Below, in pieces: positions 1 through 7,718 of a DNA stretch of 12,670 nt; the stretch's first letter is position 1; each line of letters opens with the position of its first letter. The notes beneath the pieces are model-generated. The model searched no databases and was not told where the DNA came from. It worked only from the letters and a program-made list of their open reading frames with translations. A program made the translations under genes and the position numbers. Origin of the DNA: Erysipelotrichaceae bacterium (lineage in GTDB: Bacteria; Bacillota_I; Bacilli_A; Erysipelotrichales; Erysipelotrichaceae); contig JAFONG010000129.1 in the NCBI GenBank assembly GCA_017418585.1, positions 1-12,670 on the forward strand, in the 5' to 3' direction.

Positions 1-1
1 G

Positions 2-805
2 AGAAAAGGACTTTATGTTCTGGCTTCGACCACGCTGTGTCTGGCTGTCAATGCCGTTACGAAGCTTACGGCCTGCATCTACCGTCCGTGGATCAAGGAT
101 GTCCGGGTCGTGCCGGCAGGAGACGCCATAACGGAAGCGACAGGCTATTCTTTTCCCAGCGGACATACGGCAACCGCAACGCCGATCTACGGCGGTCTGG
201 CTTACGCATTTAAAAAAAGATGGCTTACCTGGATCTGCGTTCTTCTGATCCTGATAACCGGCTTCTCCCGCAATTATCTAGGCGTTCATACGCCGCAGGA
301 TGTTCTGGTTGCGCTCATGATAGGTACAGGAAGCCTTTACATCGTTCATAAACTGTTTCTTTATCTGGATGAACATCCGGAAAAAGAGGATCTGTTTCTG
401 TTCTTCGGCTTCGCTTTCGGCATCTCAGCCATCTTCTACATCACCTTTAAACAGTATCCTACCGAATACGTGAACGGTGAACTTCTGGTGGATCCCCACA
501 GGATGATGAAGGACGGCTACAAGGATATCGGTCAGTTTGTCGCCTTCTGTGCTGCGCGTTTTCTGGAGAAGCGTTTTGTGAAATTCAAGGAGATCGGCAC
601 AGACTGGAAAGGTGTCGTCCTGGCTCTGATCGGCATGGTCCTGATGTTCCTGATCAACCGGTATATGCCTCAGCTGCTTGCGGGATATCTGGAAACCAAC
701 ATCTGCGCCATGGTTTCGCAGATGCTTCTTGCTTTCTTTATCATTCTCGTATGGCCGGCCGTGATCAGGCTTTTCCGGAAAGAGACAGAAGAAACAGAAC
801 AATAA
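2..805 (+). CDS. PAP2-superfamily membrane phosphatase (5' end missing)
   Basis: Integral membrane phosphatase of the PAP2 (type 2 phosphatidic acid phosphatase) superfamily. It probably dephosphorylates a lipid phosphate such as phosphatidic acid, phosphatidylglycerol phosphate or undecaprenyl pyrophosphate at the outer membrane face; the substrate cannot be told from sequence. The frame is open from base 2, so the gene starts outside the window. The GTG at 110 is not the start, because it lies after the first catalytic motif. Counting from base 2, all three motifs are present: K-x6-RP at residues 21-29 (KLTACIYRP), PSGH at 52-55, and SR-x5-H-x3-D with R90, H96 and D100. About 100 further residues include two or more hydrophobic segments (around VVLALIGMVLMFLI and MLLAFFIILVWP), giving a longer C-terminal membrane part than a minimal PAP2 domain. 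The gene ends at a hairpin shared with the convergent lipoprotein gene. The family call is secure. Confidence 0.93.
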   Translation, partial: RKGLYVLASTTLCLAVNAVTKLTACIYRPWIKDVRVVPAGDAITEATGYSFPSGHTATATPIYGGLAYAFKKRWLTWICVLLILITGFSRNYLGVHTPQDVLVALMIGTGSLYIVHKLFLYLDEHPEKEDLFLFFGFAFGISAIFYITFKQYPTEYVNGELLVDPHRMMKDGYKDIGQFVAFCAARFLEKRFVKFKEIGTDWKGVVLALIGMVLMFLINRYMPQLLAGYLETNICAMVSQMLLAFFIILVWPAVIRLFRKETEETEQ

Positions 806-806
806 A

Positions 807-833
807 AAAGACCGGATCATCCGGTCTTTCTTT
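807..833. terminator. Bidirectional rho-independent terminator
   Basis: A perfect 10-bp stem, AAAGACCGGA (807-816) with TCCGGTCTTT (820-829), closes on a 3-nt loop. It is followed by T-rich sequence on the + strand, and on the - strand by a run of Ts that includes the base of the stem. It lies between the convergent stop codons at 805 and 833 and can serve both genes. Confidence 0.88.
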
Positions 834-2575
834 TATTCAGCTACAAAGTCAAGATTGACGCTCGCCTGTTCCGGGAAGTAGTCGATTCCCACGAACATCT
901 CTTTTTCCGGATTGTAGATCACAACCTGTTTCAGGGATCCGACAACATCCGGGTTCTCTCTGTCAAAGCCATCGGCATTCAGGGCTTCCTCAAGGGCAGC
1001 AAGGAACGCTTCCGCCTTCTCAGCACTTTCGAATTCCTGGCTGACGGTGAATGTAGCTTTTCTTTCCCTTCCGTAACGGACTTTTTCGAAAGCCCTCAAA
1101 TCGCGGCAAGTGATTGGCTCACTCAGACTGATCGTCGGGAATCCGGCTTCTTTGACCATCTGCTCCGCTTCTGCAGGGCTGATGTATTTTTCGGACTTGA
1201 ACAGGAAGCTGACGGTATCGTCATCCAGGAAGTTGTAACGGAAGCTGTAGAAGCCGTTTTCGGAATCGTAACGTACCGCATCCTCCTCTTCCTCGTCCTT
1301 GACAGGCATGAATCCGGCATTGCTCAGAGCCTCTTCATATTCTTTAATGTAATTGAGGGTTTCTTCCTTGTCTTTGTAGTCGACGTCGACATACAGACCC
1401 AGATCGTAGTTGAAGAAATACAGCCAGGACTCACTCATTTCATACGCTCTGTCTGTTCCTTTGCAGGAAGTAAAGTTTTCCGATGCAGGGAGTGCCGGAT
1501 AGCCTGCCGCTTCAACGACATTGTTGATCGAATCCAGATCGTCGTAGACCGGGAAGTCGTACCATTTCTTTGCGATAAGATCGACGCCGTTGTTGTATTC
1601 CAGTTCGATGGAAGAATAGCACTTGTAGTCTTCTCTCAGCAGCTTGCGGTAGAATGTCTTTTCAACGCCGTCCACCGTTTCCTTAACATCCCTGAAACCC
1701 GCGGCAATCAGATCGGCTGCATAATAGTCCATATCCTGTTTGATGGCGTGCGGATCGCGGATGCATACCTCGTCATCCGTGACGAAATTCTCCTGATCGA
1801 CCGTCATCGCATAGCTGGCGAACGCAGGGAAAGGAACGGCTTCCAGACCGTACTCCGGAAGGAATACGGAATTGAAGATGAATTCATCTACGTCGTCCCA
1901 TCCCGTCTTTGGATCAGGATAGACAGGATCCGCCATCCAGGCATCGGCTGTGGCGTTGCTTTGGGCATTGCCGAAGGTGATTTCTACATCGATGTCTTCC
2001 GGGAAAAGACGGGCAATCATGTCTTCGTCCATCTCGGCCTGAATATGAGCGGTGCTCGGATCTTCCTTGTCCAGTGTCAGATATACTTCATGCATCAGCC
2101 TTAAGGTCATGTCGCTGTATCCGACAAGAGCCAGAACGCTCTGCTTCAGGGTGTCGTCATAGGAAACAAACTTCAGCGGATCTTCCTGCGTGTTGTAGAA
2201 GAGATTCCAGATGTTTCCCTCAGCCAGATCCAGCCAGCCATTCGGCAGTCTTTTGGCTGCGACGTCGATCGCCTGACCTTCACCTAAATACTGCGCTTTC
2301 GGCGGCTGTTCATCCAGGTAGATCTGGAATGCTTCATCATTTACGCTTACAGCCGTAAAGTCATTGTAAGTATCTTCATCGTATTCGAAGTTTACCTGAT
2401 CTCTGGAATAGACCGTAGTCGTCAGATAATCCTTGGCTTTCATGACGTAGTTTCCTTCTTCCAGTCTGTTCAGGAAATTGTTCATGGCCGCCTCGCTGTC
2501 TGCCGGCTTTTTCTGACATGCCGACAGGACGCAGCACAGTATGATCAATAGAACGGTTATGTATTTTCTTTTCAT
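833..2575 (-). CDS. Large secreted lipoprotein with a repeated C-terminal unit
   Basis: A 580-residue protein with a type II signal peptide: basic KRK, a hydrophobic stretch and the lipobox L-S-A-C ending at C20. The mature protein should be lipid-anchored on the outer membrane face. No enzyme motif is visible. The mature region is acidic and rich in aromatic residues. From about residue 222 to the end I see three loosely related units of roughly 115-120 residues. Each has a helix ending in A-x-GF (AAGF 291-294, NAGF 419-422, ADGF 534-537). Each then has a beta-rich block around a Y/N-rich turn (ELEYNNG 324-330, GFYSFRYNF 441-449, MFVGIDYF 560-567). Units two and three open with EAAGYP (355-360) and EAGFP (476-480). 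The ATG at 2575 has a good ribosome binding site (AAGTGAGGTA, 8 nt upstream). The protein is probably a cell-surface adaptor or ligand-binding protein; I do not recognise a named family. Confidence 0.85.
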   Translation of the reverse strand: MKRKYITVLLIILCCVLSACQKKPADSEAAMNNFLNRLEEGNYVMKAKDYLTTTVYSRDQVNFEYDEDTYNDFTAVSVNDEAFQIYLDEQPPKAQYLGEGQAIDVAAKRLPNGWLDLAEGNIWNLFYNTQEDPLKFVSYDDTLKQSVLALVGYSDMTLRLMHEVYLTLDKEDPSTAHIQAEMDEDMIARLFPEDIDVEITFGNAQSNATADAWMADPVYPDPKTGWDDVDEFIFNSVFLPEYGLEAVPFPAFASYAMTVDQENFVTDDEVCIRDPHAIKQDMDYYAADLIAAGFRDVKETVDGVEKTFYRKLLREDYKCYSSIELEYNNGVDLIAKKWYDFPVYDDLDSINNVVEAAGYPALPASENFTSCKGTDRAYEMSESWLYFFNYDLGLYVDVDYKDKEETLNYIKEYEEALSNAGFMPVKDEEEEDAVRYDSENGFYSFRYNFLDDDTVSFLFKSEKYISPAEAEQMVKEAGFPTISLSEPITCRDLRAFEKVRYGRERKATFTVSQEFESAEKAEAFLAALEEALNADGFDRENPDVVGSLKQVVIYNPEKEMFVGIDYFPEQASVNLDFVAE

Positions 2576-2601
2576 ACGAATACCTCACTTCTTTATTTAA
2601 A

Positions 2602-2610
2602 ATAATACCA
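2602..2610 (-). promoter_or_regulatory. Extended -10 promoter for the lipoprotein gene
   Basis: On the - strand the sequence reads TGGTATTAT, an extended -10 element (TGn followed by TATTAT) about 27 nt upstream of the lipoprotein start codon. No good -35 is seen, which is common for extended -10 promoters. Confidence 0.5.
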
Positions 2611-2671
2611 TACCGCAGATCGCGGCTGTGCTTTTTTAATAATCTGTCGAATTATTGCCGATGGCGTTTTG

Positions 2672-2677
2672 TATAAT
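2672..2677 (+). promoter_or_regulatory. Probable -10 box for the beta-CASP hydrolase gene
   Basis: A consensus TATAAT lies 53 nt upstream of the start codon at 2731. No convincing -35 hexamer occurs at 16-18 bp. A TTGCCG at 2655-2660 is only 11 bp away and therefore too close. The implied transcript start is near 2684. Confidence 0.45.
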
Positions 2678-2730
2678 TGAAATAGATGAACATTCAATCA
2701 TAATCGTCGTTTTGACAGAGGAGAAATCAT

Positions 2731-4365
2731 ATGAAACTTTACTTTATCGGAGCGGACCACGAAGTTACGGGAAGCTGCCACGTCGTTGAAGTAAACGGGA
2801 AACATATTATGCTGGACTGCGGTCTGGAACAGGGAAGAGACATCTACGTAAATGACGATCTTCCGGTCCCTCCCGCAAAAATCGATGCCGTGCTTCTTTC
2901 CCACGCGCATATCGACCATTCTGGTCTTTTGCCGAAGCTGGTGAAGGACGGCTTCCAGGGAACGATCTGGTGTACCGAGGTAAGCAGACAGCTGTGCGAC
3001 ATCATGCTGAAAGACTCGGCGCACATTCACGAATCGGAAGCGGAGTGGGCCAACCGGAAAGCGAAGAGAAGCGGAAAGAAACAGGAAAAACCTTTGTATA
3101 CCGTAGAAGATGCCGAGGAATGCATGAAACACTTCCGTTCGATCGAATACGGGGAGACATTCACGCCGGCTGAAGGCATCAGCGCAAGATACGAGGACGG
3201 CGGACACATTCTAGGAAGCGCGATCATTTACCTGACACTCCAGGAAGACGGACTGAAACAGACTCTGGCCTTTACCGGGGATCTGGGAAATACGGGCATG
3301 CCAATTGTCAACGATCCAAGTCCGAGAGAGACGACGGATTTTGTCATTACCGAGAGTACCTACGGGGACCGTCTGCATGAGAAGGTGGATGATCCTTTGA
3401 AGCAGCTTGCCGATATCATGGAACGGACCTTCAAAAGGGGAGGCAACGTCGTCATTCCGGCATTCGCCGTAGGAAGGACGCAGGAGATGCTCTATTTCAT
3501 CAGGGAGATCCTGGAAAGAGATATGGTTTCCTACAAGGATTTTGACGTCTATGTCGACAGCCCGCTGGCCGATGAAGCGACAGCCATCTTTGAAGAGAAT
3601 GTCTTCGGCTACTACGATGAAGAAGCGATGAAGATCATCCGCGAGGGAGACCATCCTTTGCTGTTCCCGAACCTGATCACGGTCGTAGATGCCGAGGAAT
3701 CGAAACAGATCAATTCTTCCACCAGACCGTCTGTCATCATCTCGGCTTCCGGCATGTGCTCCAACGGACGTATCAAGCACCATCTAAAGCACAATCTCTG
3801 GAGACCGGAATGCACCATAGCTCTGGCCGGGTATCAGGCCGAAGGAACGCTGGGAAGACTTCTTGCGGACGGCGTGAAGGATGTCAGGATATTCCAGGAG
3901 GACATCCATGTAGCGGCCGAGATCGTACAGCTTCAGGACGTCAGTGCCCACGCCGACCAGAACGGTCTGATTCACTGGCTGATCGATAATCCAAATAAGC
4001 CGGAAAGGGTTTTTGTGGTACATGGGGACGAGGAAGCCTGTACGACATTTACGGAACTGCTGAAGAAAGACTACGACTACAAGGCAACCGCGCCTTATTC
4101 GGGATTCGTCTATGATCTTCTGAAAAACGAGTATGTCAGTACGGAAATGCCTGAACCGGTCCTGAGCGCATCAGAGAAACAGGAGAAAATCAAGGAAGAC
4201 AAAAACAGGGAACAGGATACCTATGCCCAGAACAGGTACTACAGCGAACTGATGGAAAAGGGACAGAAACTGATCCGTCTGATCGAAAAAAGAAAGAATG
4301 CGAAAAACAGCGAACTGAAGAGGTTCCTGAAAGAAGTGGAACGGGTCGTAAACCGATGGGATTAA
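2731..4365 (+). CDS. Beta-CASP metallo-beta-lactamase-fold hydrolase (RNA-specificity type)
   Basis: A 544-residue cytoplasmic zinc-dependent hydrolase of the beta-CASP group, in the CPSF73/Ysh1-like bacterial branch. Members cleave RNA, as endo- and/or 5' exonucleases. Metal ligands are visible in order: HAHIDH at 58-63 (motif 2), H159 in GGHILGSA (motif 3), D184 in FTGDLGN (motif 4). The beta-CASP insert follows, with motif A E208 (TESTYGDR), PAFAVGR at 243-249, motif B H350 in SNGRIKHH, and motif C H407 in SAHAD. A final H431 sits in VVHGDEEA. Residues from about 475 to the end form a charged, probably helical tail (many K, E, R) beyond the catalytic core. The start is fixed by AGAGGAG, 7 nt upstream of the ATG. 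MgtC follows after 57 nt with no terminator between, so cotranscription is likely. The exact substrate is unknown. It lacks the typical RNase J length and layout, so I give no symbol. Confidence 0.92.
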   Translation: MKLYFIGADHEVTGSCHVVEVNGKHIMLDCGLEQGRDIYVNDDLPVPPAKIDAVLLSHAHIDHSGLLPKLVKDGFQGTIWCTEVSRQLCDIMLKDSAHIHESEAEWANRKAKRSGKKQEKPLYTVEDAEECMKHFRSIEYGETFTPAEGISARYEDGGHILGSAIIYLTLQEDGLKQTLAFTGDLGNTGMPIVNDPSPRETTDFVITESTYGDRLHEKVDDPLKQLADIMERTFKRGGNVVIPAFAVGRTQEMLYFIREILERDMVSYKDFDVYVDSPLADEATAIFEENVFGYYDEEAMKIIREGDHPLLFPNLITVVDAEESKQINSSTRPSVIISASGMCSNGRIKHHLKHNLWRPECTIALAGYQAEGTLGRLLADGVKDVRIFQEDIHVAAEIVQLQDVSAHADQNGLIHWLIDNPNKPERVFVVHGDEEACTTFTELLKKDYDYKATAPYSGFVYDLLKNEYVSTEMPEPVLSASEKQEKIKEDKNREQDTYAQNRYYSELMEKGQKLIRLIEKRKNAKNSELKRFLKEVERVVNRWD

Positions 4366-4410
4366 GGCTTTCATTTTAGCTGTGTTTCGTGAAATAATAA
4401 AAACGGAAAA

Positions 4411-4416
4411 AGGTGG
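4411..4416 (+). promoter_or_regulatory. Ribosome binding site that decides the MgtC-like start
   Basis: AGGTGG lies directly against an in-frame ATG at 4417, which leaves no room for initiation there. It is 6 nt before the second in-frame ATG at 4423. The second ATG is therefore preferred. Confidence 0.7.
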
Positions 4417-4422
4417 ATGATC

Positions 4423-5070
4423 ATGAATACATTTCAATACGAATGGCTTTTTAGAATTTTTGCGTCGATCTTCTTTGCGACGCTCATCGGCTATGAAAGA
4501 CATCGCAGCTATAAGGAAGCCGGTGTCCGTACCCATGTTCTGGTGGCTCTTTCCACCTGTCTGATGATGATCATTTCGAAATACGGATTCTTCGATACGG
4601 AAAAGATCGACGCTTCGCGTATTGCGGCAGGTGTCGTATCCGGTATCTCTTTTCTGGGCGCAGGCATCATCTTTGAGCGTAGAGGAAGGATCGAAGGTCT
4701 GACGACAGCCGCGGGCATTTTCGCTACCGGTGCAATCGGTCTTTGTTTCGGTGCAGGCATGTATCTGCTGGGAATCTGCGCCAGCATCCTGACGCTTCTT
4801 TCCGCCCTGACTTCTCCGATCTTCAACTACAATCATCCGCGCAACGTCATGAAGATCAGCATCCGCATCGGTCATGACGGAAAAGTAGGGGACATTGAAA
4901 AATGCCTGAGCGAGCTTCATTGCATCCACACGGAAAACCACATACGAGCCGACGAGGAAACGGGATGGTATCTTGAAACCGAGATCGCCACGCATGACAG
5001 CATCGTTCCTAAAGAACTGATCGAAAAACTGAAAAAGATCGATTCCGTCATCGATGTAAAAATCAAATAA
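4423..5070 (+). CDS. MgtC/SapB-family inner membrane protein
   Basis: A 215-residue polytopic membrane protein of the MgtC/SapB family (YhiD/SrpB-like branch). In other bacteria MgtC-type proteins are linked to survival at low Mg2+ and to modulation of membrane ATPase activity; many homologues have no known role. Family signatures are clear: an N-terminal TM with LIGYERHR (21-28), AGVRTHVLVALSTCLM (33-48), and RIAAGVVSGISFLGAGIIF (66-84). A second pair of hydrophobic segments spans about 95-130. After residue 140 the tail is a soluble alpha/beta, ACT-like region, as in longer MgtC proteins. The start at 4423 is chosen over 4417 on ribosome binding site spacing. The gene lies downstream of the beta-CASP hydrolase and ends at a strong hairpin. 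Whether it is a true MgtC orthologue or a paralogue cannot be decided here. Confidence 0.9.
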   Translation: MNTFQYEWLFRIFASIFFATLIGYERHRSYKEAGVRTHVLVALSTCLMMIISKYGFFDTEKIDASRIAAGVVSGISFLGAGIIFERRGRIEGLTTAAGIFATGAIGLCFGAGMYLLGICASILTLLSALTSPIFNYNHPRNVMKISIRIGHDGKVGDIEKCLSELHCIHTENHIRADEETGWYLETEIATHDSIVPKELIEKLKKIDSVIDVKIK

Positions 5071-5098
5071 AAAGGCGTGAAGCATCACGCCTTTATTT
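5071..5098. terminator. Bidirectional rho-independent terminator
   Basis: A 10-bp stem, AAAGGCGTGA (5071-5080) with TCACGCCTTT (5085-5094), carries an AGCA loop and T-rich flanks on both strands. It sits immediately after the MgtC-like stop on + and just beyond the hydrolase stop (5097) on -, so it can terminate both. Confidence 0.9.
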
Positions 5099-5717
5099 AT
5101 TCTCCCTGCATATACGGCAGCAGTTCGTCTTTTAATATTTCCAGGACTTTTTCTTTGGTTTCCGGGTTATCCAGTATCGTATGTGATCCTCCTTCCAGAA
5201 GATGATACTTCTTCTCCTTGCTTTGGATCTTATCAAAATACTTCTGTGAGAATTCATAAGGGATCAGTTCGTCTCCCTTTGCGGCAACAACGACGACAGA
5301 ACAGTCGATCTTCTCTACGTCCGGAAGGCAACGTTTCAGCACTTCCGGAAATACATCGATGTATTCATCAGGAACAGCAGGATCCGGATTGTTTCGTTTG
5401 ACTTCTAGAAATTTCTGATCGTCAAGACCGGGAGAGAGGAATATCATCTTTTCAAATGCATATTCCTTTGAAAAGTGTGCCGCAATGAGCGCTCCCATGG
5501 AAAAACCGATTACGACAGGTTTTTCTTCCTTATATTCTTCCAGTATTTCTTTCACGTTGTTCAGCCAGCGTTCACAGGATGCGTCTTCTTTATTCAATTC
5601 ATAGTAATCGGGAGACAAAATTTCAAAACGATCACCGAACGCTTCTCTTACGGTTTCAAACTGTTTGCCTCTGCGTTTGCCAAAACCGTGAAGACATAGT
5701 ACTTTTTTCTTTTCCAT
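5097..5717 (-). CDS. Alpha/beta-fold serine hydrolase
   Basis: A 206-residue cytoplasmic alpha/beta hydrolase, most like small carboxylesterases or lipases. The start is the ATG at 5717 (MEKKKVLCLHGFG), 7 nt after AAAGGAA. The frame can be extended to a TTG at 5801, but that start has no ribosome binding site and the extra 28 residues (NENRKSHEPV...) do not look like the family's N terminus. Visible parts: the HGFG oxyanion loop at 10-13, nucleophile elbow GFSMG with S73, acid D149 in AKGDELIP, and H179 in GGSHTI, a complete triad in the correct order. The region between 74 and 148 forms a small cap. It lies 85 nt downstream of the Hsp70-like gene on the same strand, with no terminator seen between, so it may be the last gene of that operon. 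The natural substrate is unknown. Confidence 0.88.
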   Translation of the reverse strand: MEKKKVLCLHGFGKRRGKQFETVREAFGDRFEILSPDYYELNKEDASCERWLNNVKEILEEYKEEKPVVIGFSMGALIAAHFSKEYAFEKMIFLSPGLDDQKFLEVKRNNPDPAVPDEYIDVFPEVLKRCLPDVEKIDCSVVVVAAKGDELIPYEFSQKYFDKIQSKEKKYHLLEGGSHTILDNPETKEKVLEILKDELLPYMQGE

Positions 5718-5723
5718 GACGGG

Positions 5724-5730
5724 TTCCTTT
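5724..5730 (-). promoter_or_regulatory. Ribosome binding site that decides the hydrolase start
   Basis: On the - strand AAAGGAA is placed 7 nt before the ATG at 5717. The upstream alternative, TTG at 5801, has no such site. Confidence 0.65.
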
Positions 5731-5802
5731 CTGTTTGCTGTTCTTTTACTGATTATGTCCAATTCAGAAACGGGTTCATGACTTTTGCGGTTTTCATTCA
5801 AA

Positions 5803-7716
5803 TCATCCCAGCGGTATCTCTACGACTTCCGCCATCTTGGTGAGACAGCTTTCGATCTGCGTCGAGATCTCTTTTACCAGACGCTGAGAGATCTGCTGAT
5901 TCTTCTCCTGCTCCAGTTTTTCATAAAGATTCTCTTTGACTTGCTTGGAGATAGAACCCATTCTGGCTTTCAGATAACTCTTCGGAATGACTCTTCTGAC
6001 AGGACTTGGAATATTGGAATTGAGGAGCATCTCCTGCATCTTGTCTTTTCCCAGAGCCAGGATCAGCAGCGATACGACAACTCCGGCAATGATGCCAGGC
6101 AGGCCGTTGGCGATCAGGGCAACACCGCCTCCTCCGCAAAGAAGACCGACGACAATGGAGATCGTCGCATCGATCAGCCAGGTGATCTCGTTTACGGCGA
6201 AGAGGTTCTTTGCTTCGACATTGATCTCGATATCGCTCATGGACAGGAAGGAATTCAAGGAAAGGGAAGAATACGGCACGTTGTGTCTGACGCAGATCGG
6301 CATCGTATATTCTTCCAGTTCAAAGGAAACGGTCTTCAGCCATTTGGCGACCGGCTGCATCAGCAGGGCTCTGGCTTCGTTGGTATGCAGCCAGGTATCG
6401 ATTTCCTTCTGCATGAGCGGATCGATATCGGAAAGCTTCTCTATTTCCCCGCTGCGCCATCTTTCGCTGATCGGCAGGGCAACATGTTCCAGGATCGGTT
6501 CAACCATCGTTTCTACCGCATCCCGATAAAGCTCGCTGATGTGTTTCTCAACGATCTGTTCCACGGTGGTGGAATCGACAAGGGCGCTGACTTCTTCTTT
6601 GAAGCCTCTCAGTTCGTCGTCGATCTTGCCACACCAGGCCAGGCCGGAAGCGACCGAGAATTCCGGTTCTGCACAGGTTATGACCACCGCATCCTCGAAT
6701 ACTTCACGGCACCAGTTGCGAATAACAGGCATCCTGGAAACCCCACCGGTCAGGAATACAAGTTCCGGCTGTTTATCTTTCATGGATTCCTTCGCCTGAA
6801 GCAGGCTGTCCATGAATACTTCCCTGAATGATTTATCCGAAAGTCTTTCAACCTTCTGATTCAGAAGTCTGTCGGCGATTTCCGCATCGATCTTCAGTGT
6901 CAGTTTTACCGGTAACAGTCCCTGACGGATGGATACGGACTGCGTACATTCGTTATCCTTCCAGTATTCTTCATCGGAGAAATACTTTTCTTTCAGTCTT
7001 CTTGCCGCAAAGTCGCAGTAGCTCTTCCACGGTTCACTTTCTTCAAAGATCTTGCGGATCCTGGCTTCGTTGGATGAAGCTTTCAGGGACTCTTCCAGCA
7101 GGATCTCGTCCATCACGCCACCACCTAGGAACACCTCGCCGCCTGTCTTGAGTTCCACTTCCTTTCCGCCCATGATATAGGCGAAATCGGTCGTAGAAGA
7201 ACCGATATCGATAACCAGTACCGGTCTATTGAGAATGTCATAGCCGACCTGCAGGTGCTTGGACTGACAGGCCGAGACCAGAGCGGCTCTGGATTCGGAG
7301 ATGATCTTCACCGGAGGATATCCTGTCTTTTCAAATATGCTGCGGTATTCTTCGCGGGCGGTCTTGTCCCATCCTGCCGGACAGCCGACATAGAAACAGC
7401 AGTCATCCGACTTGATCAGATCGCCGTTGAGATACAGTTCTCCCAACACGCCTGAAGCAAAGCTCTTTACATCTTTGGATGCTTCAGGATCTACCAGAAA
7501 ACGGCTCTTGAAACGTTCTTTTCTCTTTGTCGCATCCGGAGCATAGCAGGCTCCTTCGCCGATCAGAAGCTTTCCATCCCGAAGCAGCGCATAAGCCGTA
7601 ATAAAGCTTTTGGCCTCGTTGATCGTCAGTACGACCGGAGCAAGGTCTTTGGTTTTATCCAGTCTGGTGACAGCACTCTCGGCGTCACCTAAATCAAATC
7701 CGTAAAAGCGATCCAT
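5803..7716 (-). CDS. Hsp70-like actin-fold ATPase with C-terminal membrane hairpin
   Basis: A 637-residue protein whose N-terminal ~365 residues form an Hsp70/actin-type nucleotide-binding domain. Phosphate-1 loop is FYGFDLGDAES (4-14), where Hsp70 has GIDLGTTNS. Phosphate-2 is VLVIDIGSSTTDFAY (166-180). The adenosine motif is FLTGGVSRMPVI (321-332), followed by PEFSVASGLAW (351-361). The canonical DnaK peptide-binding beta domain and lid are not recognisable. Instead, helical sequence (about 370-510) is followed by a Gly-rich hydrophobic segment at 513-556 (WLIDATISIVVGLL, then GGGG, then GIIAGVVVSLLILALG). That segment could be a membrane hairpin. A charged helical tail follows (about 585-630, rich in K, E, Q). 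The start ATG lies 2 nt after the stop of the upstream gene, with GGAGAA overlapping that stop, so the two are translationally coupled. The client is unknown; it may be a membrane-tethered chaperone-like switch rather than a classical DnaK. Confidence 0.85.
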   Translation of the reverse strand: MDRFYGFDLGDAESAVTRLDKTKDLAPVVLTINEAKSFITAYALLRDGKLLIGEGACYAPDATKRKERFKSRFLVDPEASKDVKSFASGVLGELYLNGDLIKSDDCCFYVGCPAGWDKTAREEYRSIFEKTGYPPVKIISESRAALVSACQSKHLQVGYDILNRPVLVIDIGSSTTDFAYIMGGKEVELKTGGEVFLGGGVMDEILLEESLKASSNEARIRKIFEESEPWKSYCDFAARRLKEKYFSDEEYWKDNECTQSVSIRQGLLPVKLTLKIDAEIADRLLNQKVERLSDKSFREVFMDSLLQAKESMKDKQPELVFLTGGVSRMPVIRNWCREVFEDAVVITCAEPEFSVASGLAWCGKIDDELRGFKEEVSALVDSTTVEQIVEKHISELYRDAVETMVEPILEHVALPISERWRSGEIEKLSDIDPLMQKEIDTWLHTNEARALLMQPVAKWLKTVSFELEEYTMPICVRHNVPYSSLSLNSFLSMSDIEINVEAKNLFAVNEITWLIDATISIVVGLLCGGGGVALIANGLPGIIAGVVVSLLILALGKDKMQEMLLNSNIPSPVRRVIPKSYLKARMGSISKQVKENLYEKLEQEKNQQISQRLVKEISTQIESCLTKMAEVVEIPLG

Positions 7717-7718
7717 CT

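Noticed and set aside
2655..2677. TTGCCG/TATAAT as a sigma-A promoter pair
   Set aside because: The spacing is 11 bp, too short for a -35/-10 pair. Only the -10 is kept.
4171..5088. 305-codon open frame on the - strand across the MgtC-like gene
   Set aside because: It is antisense to two well-supported genes, has no family features and reads as a shadow rich in His, Gln, Asp and Phe.
5718..5801. N-terminal extension of the alpha/beta hydrolase from a TTG
   Set aside because: There is no ribosome binding site at the TTG. The ATG at 5717 has one at ideal spacing and starts the beta strand just before HGFG.
5785..6831. 348-codon open frame on the + strand opposite the Hsp70-like gene
   Set aside because: The opposite strand holds a clear actin-fold ATPase. 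This frame has shadow-like composition and no motif or start signal.
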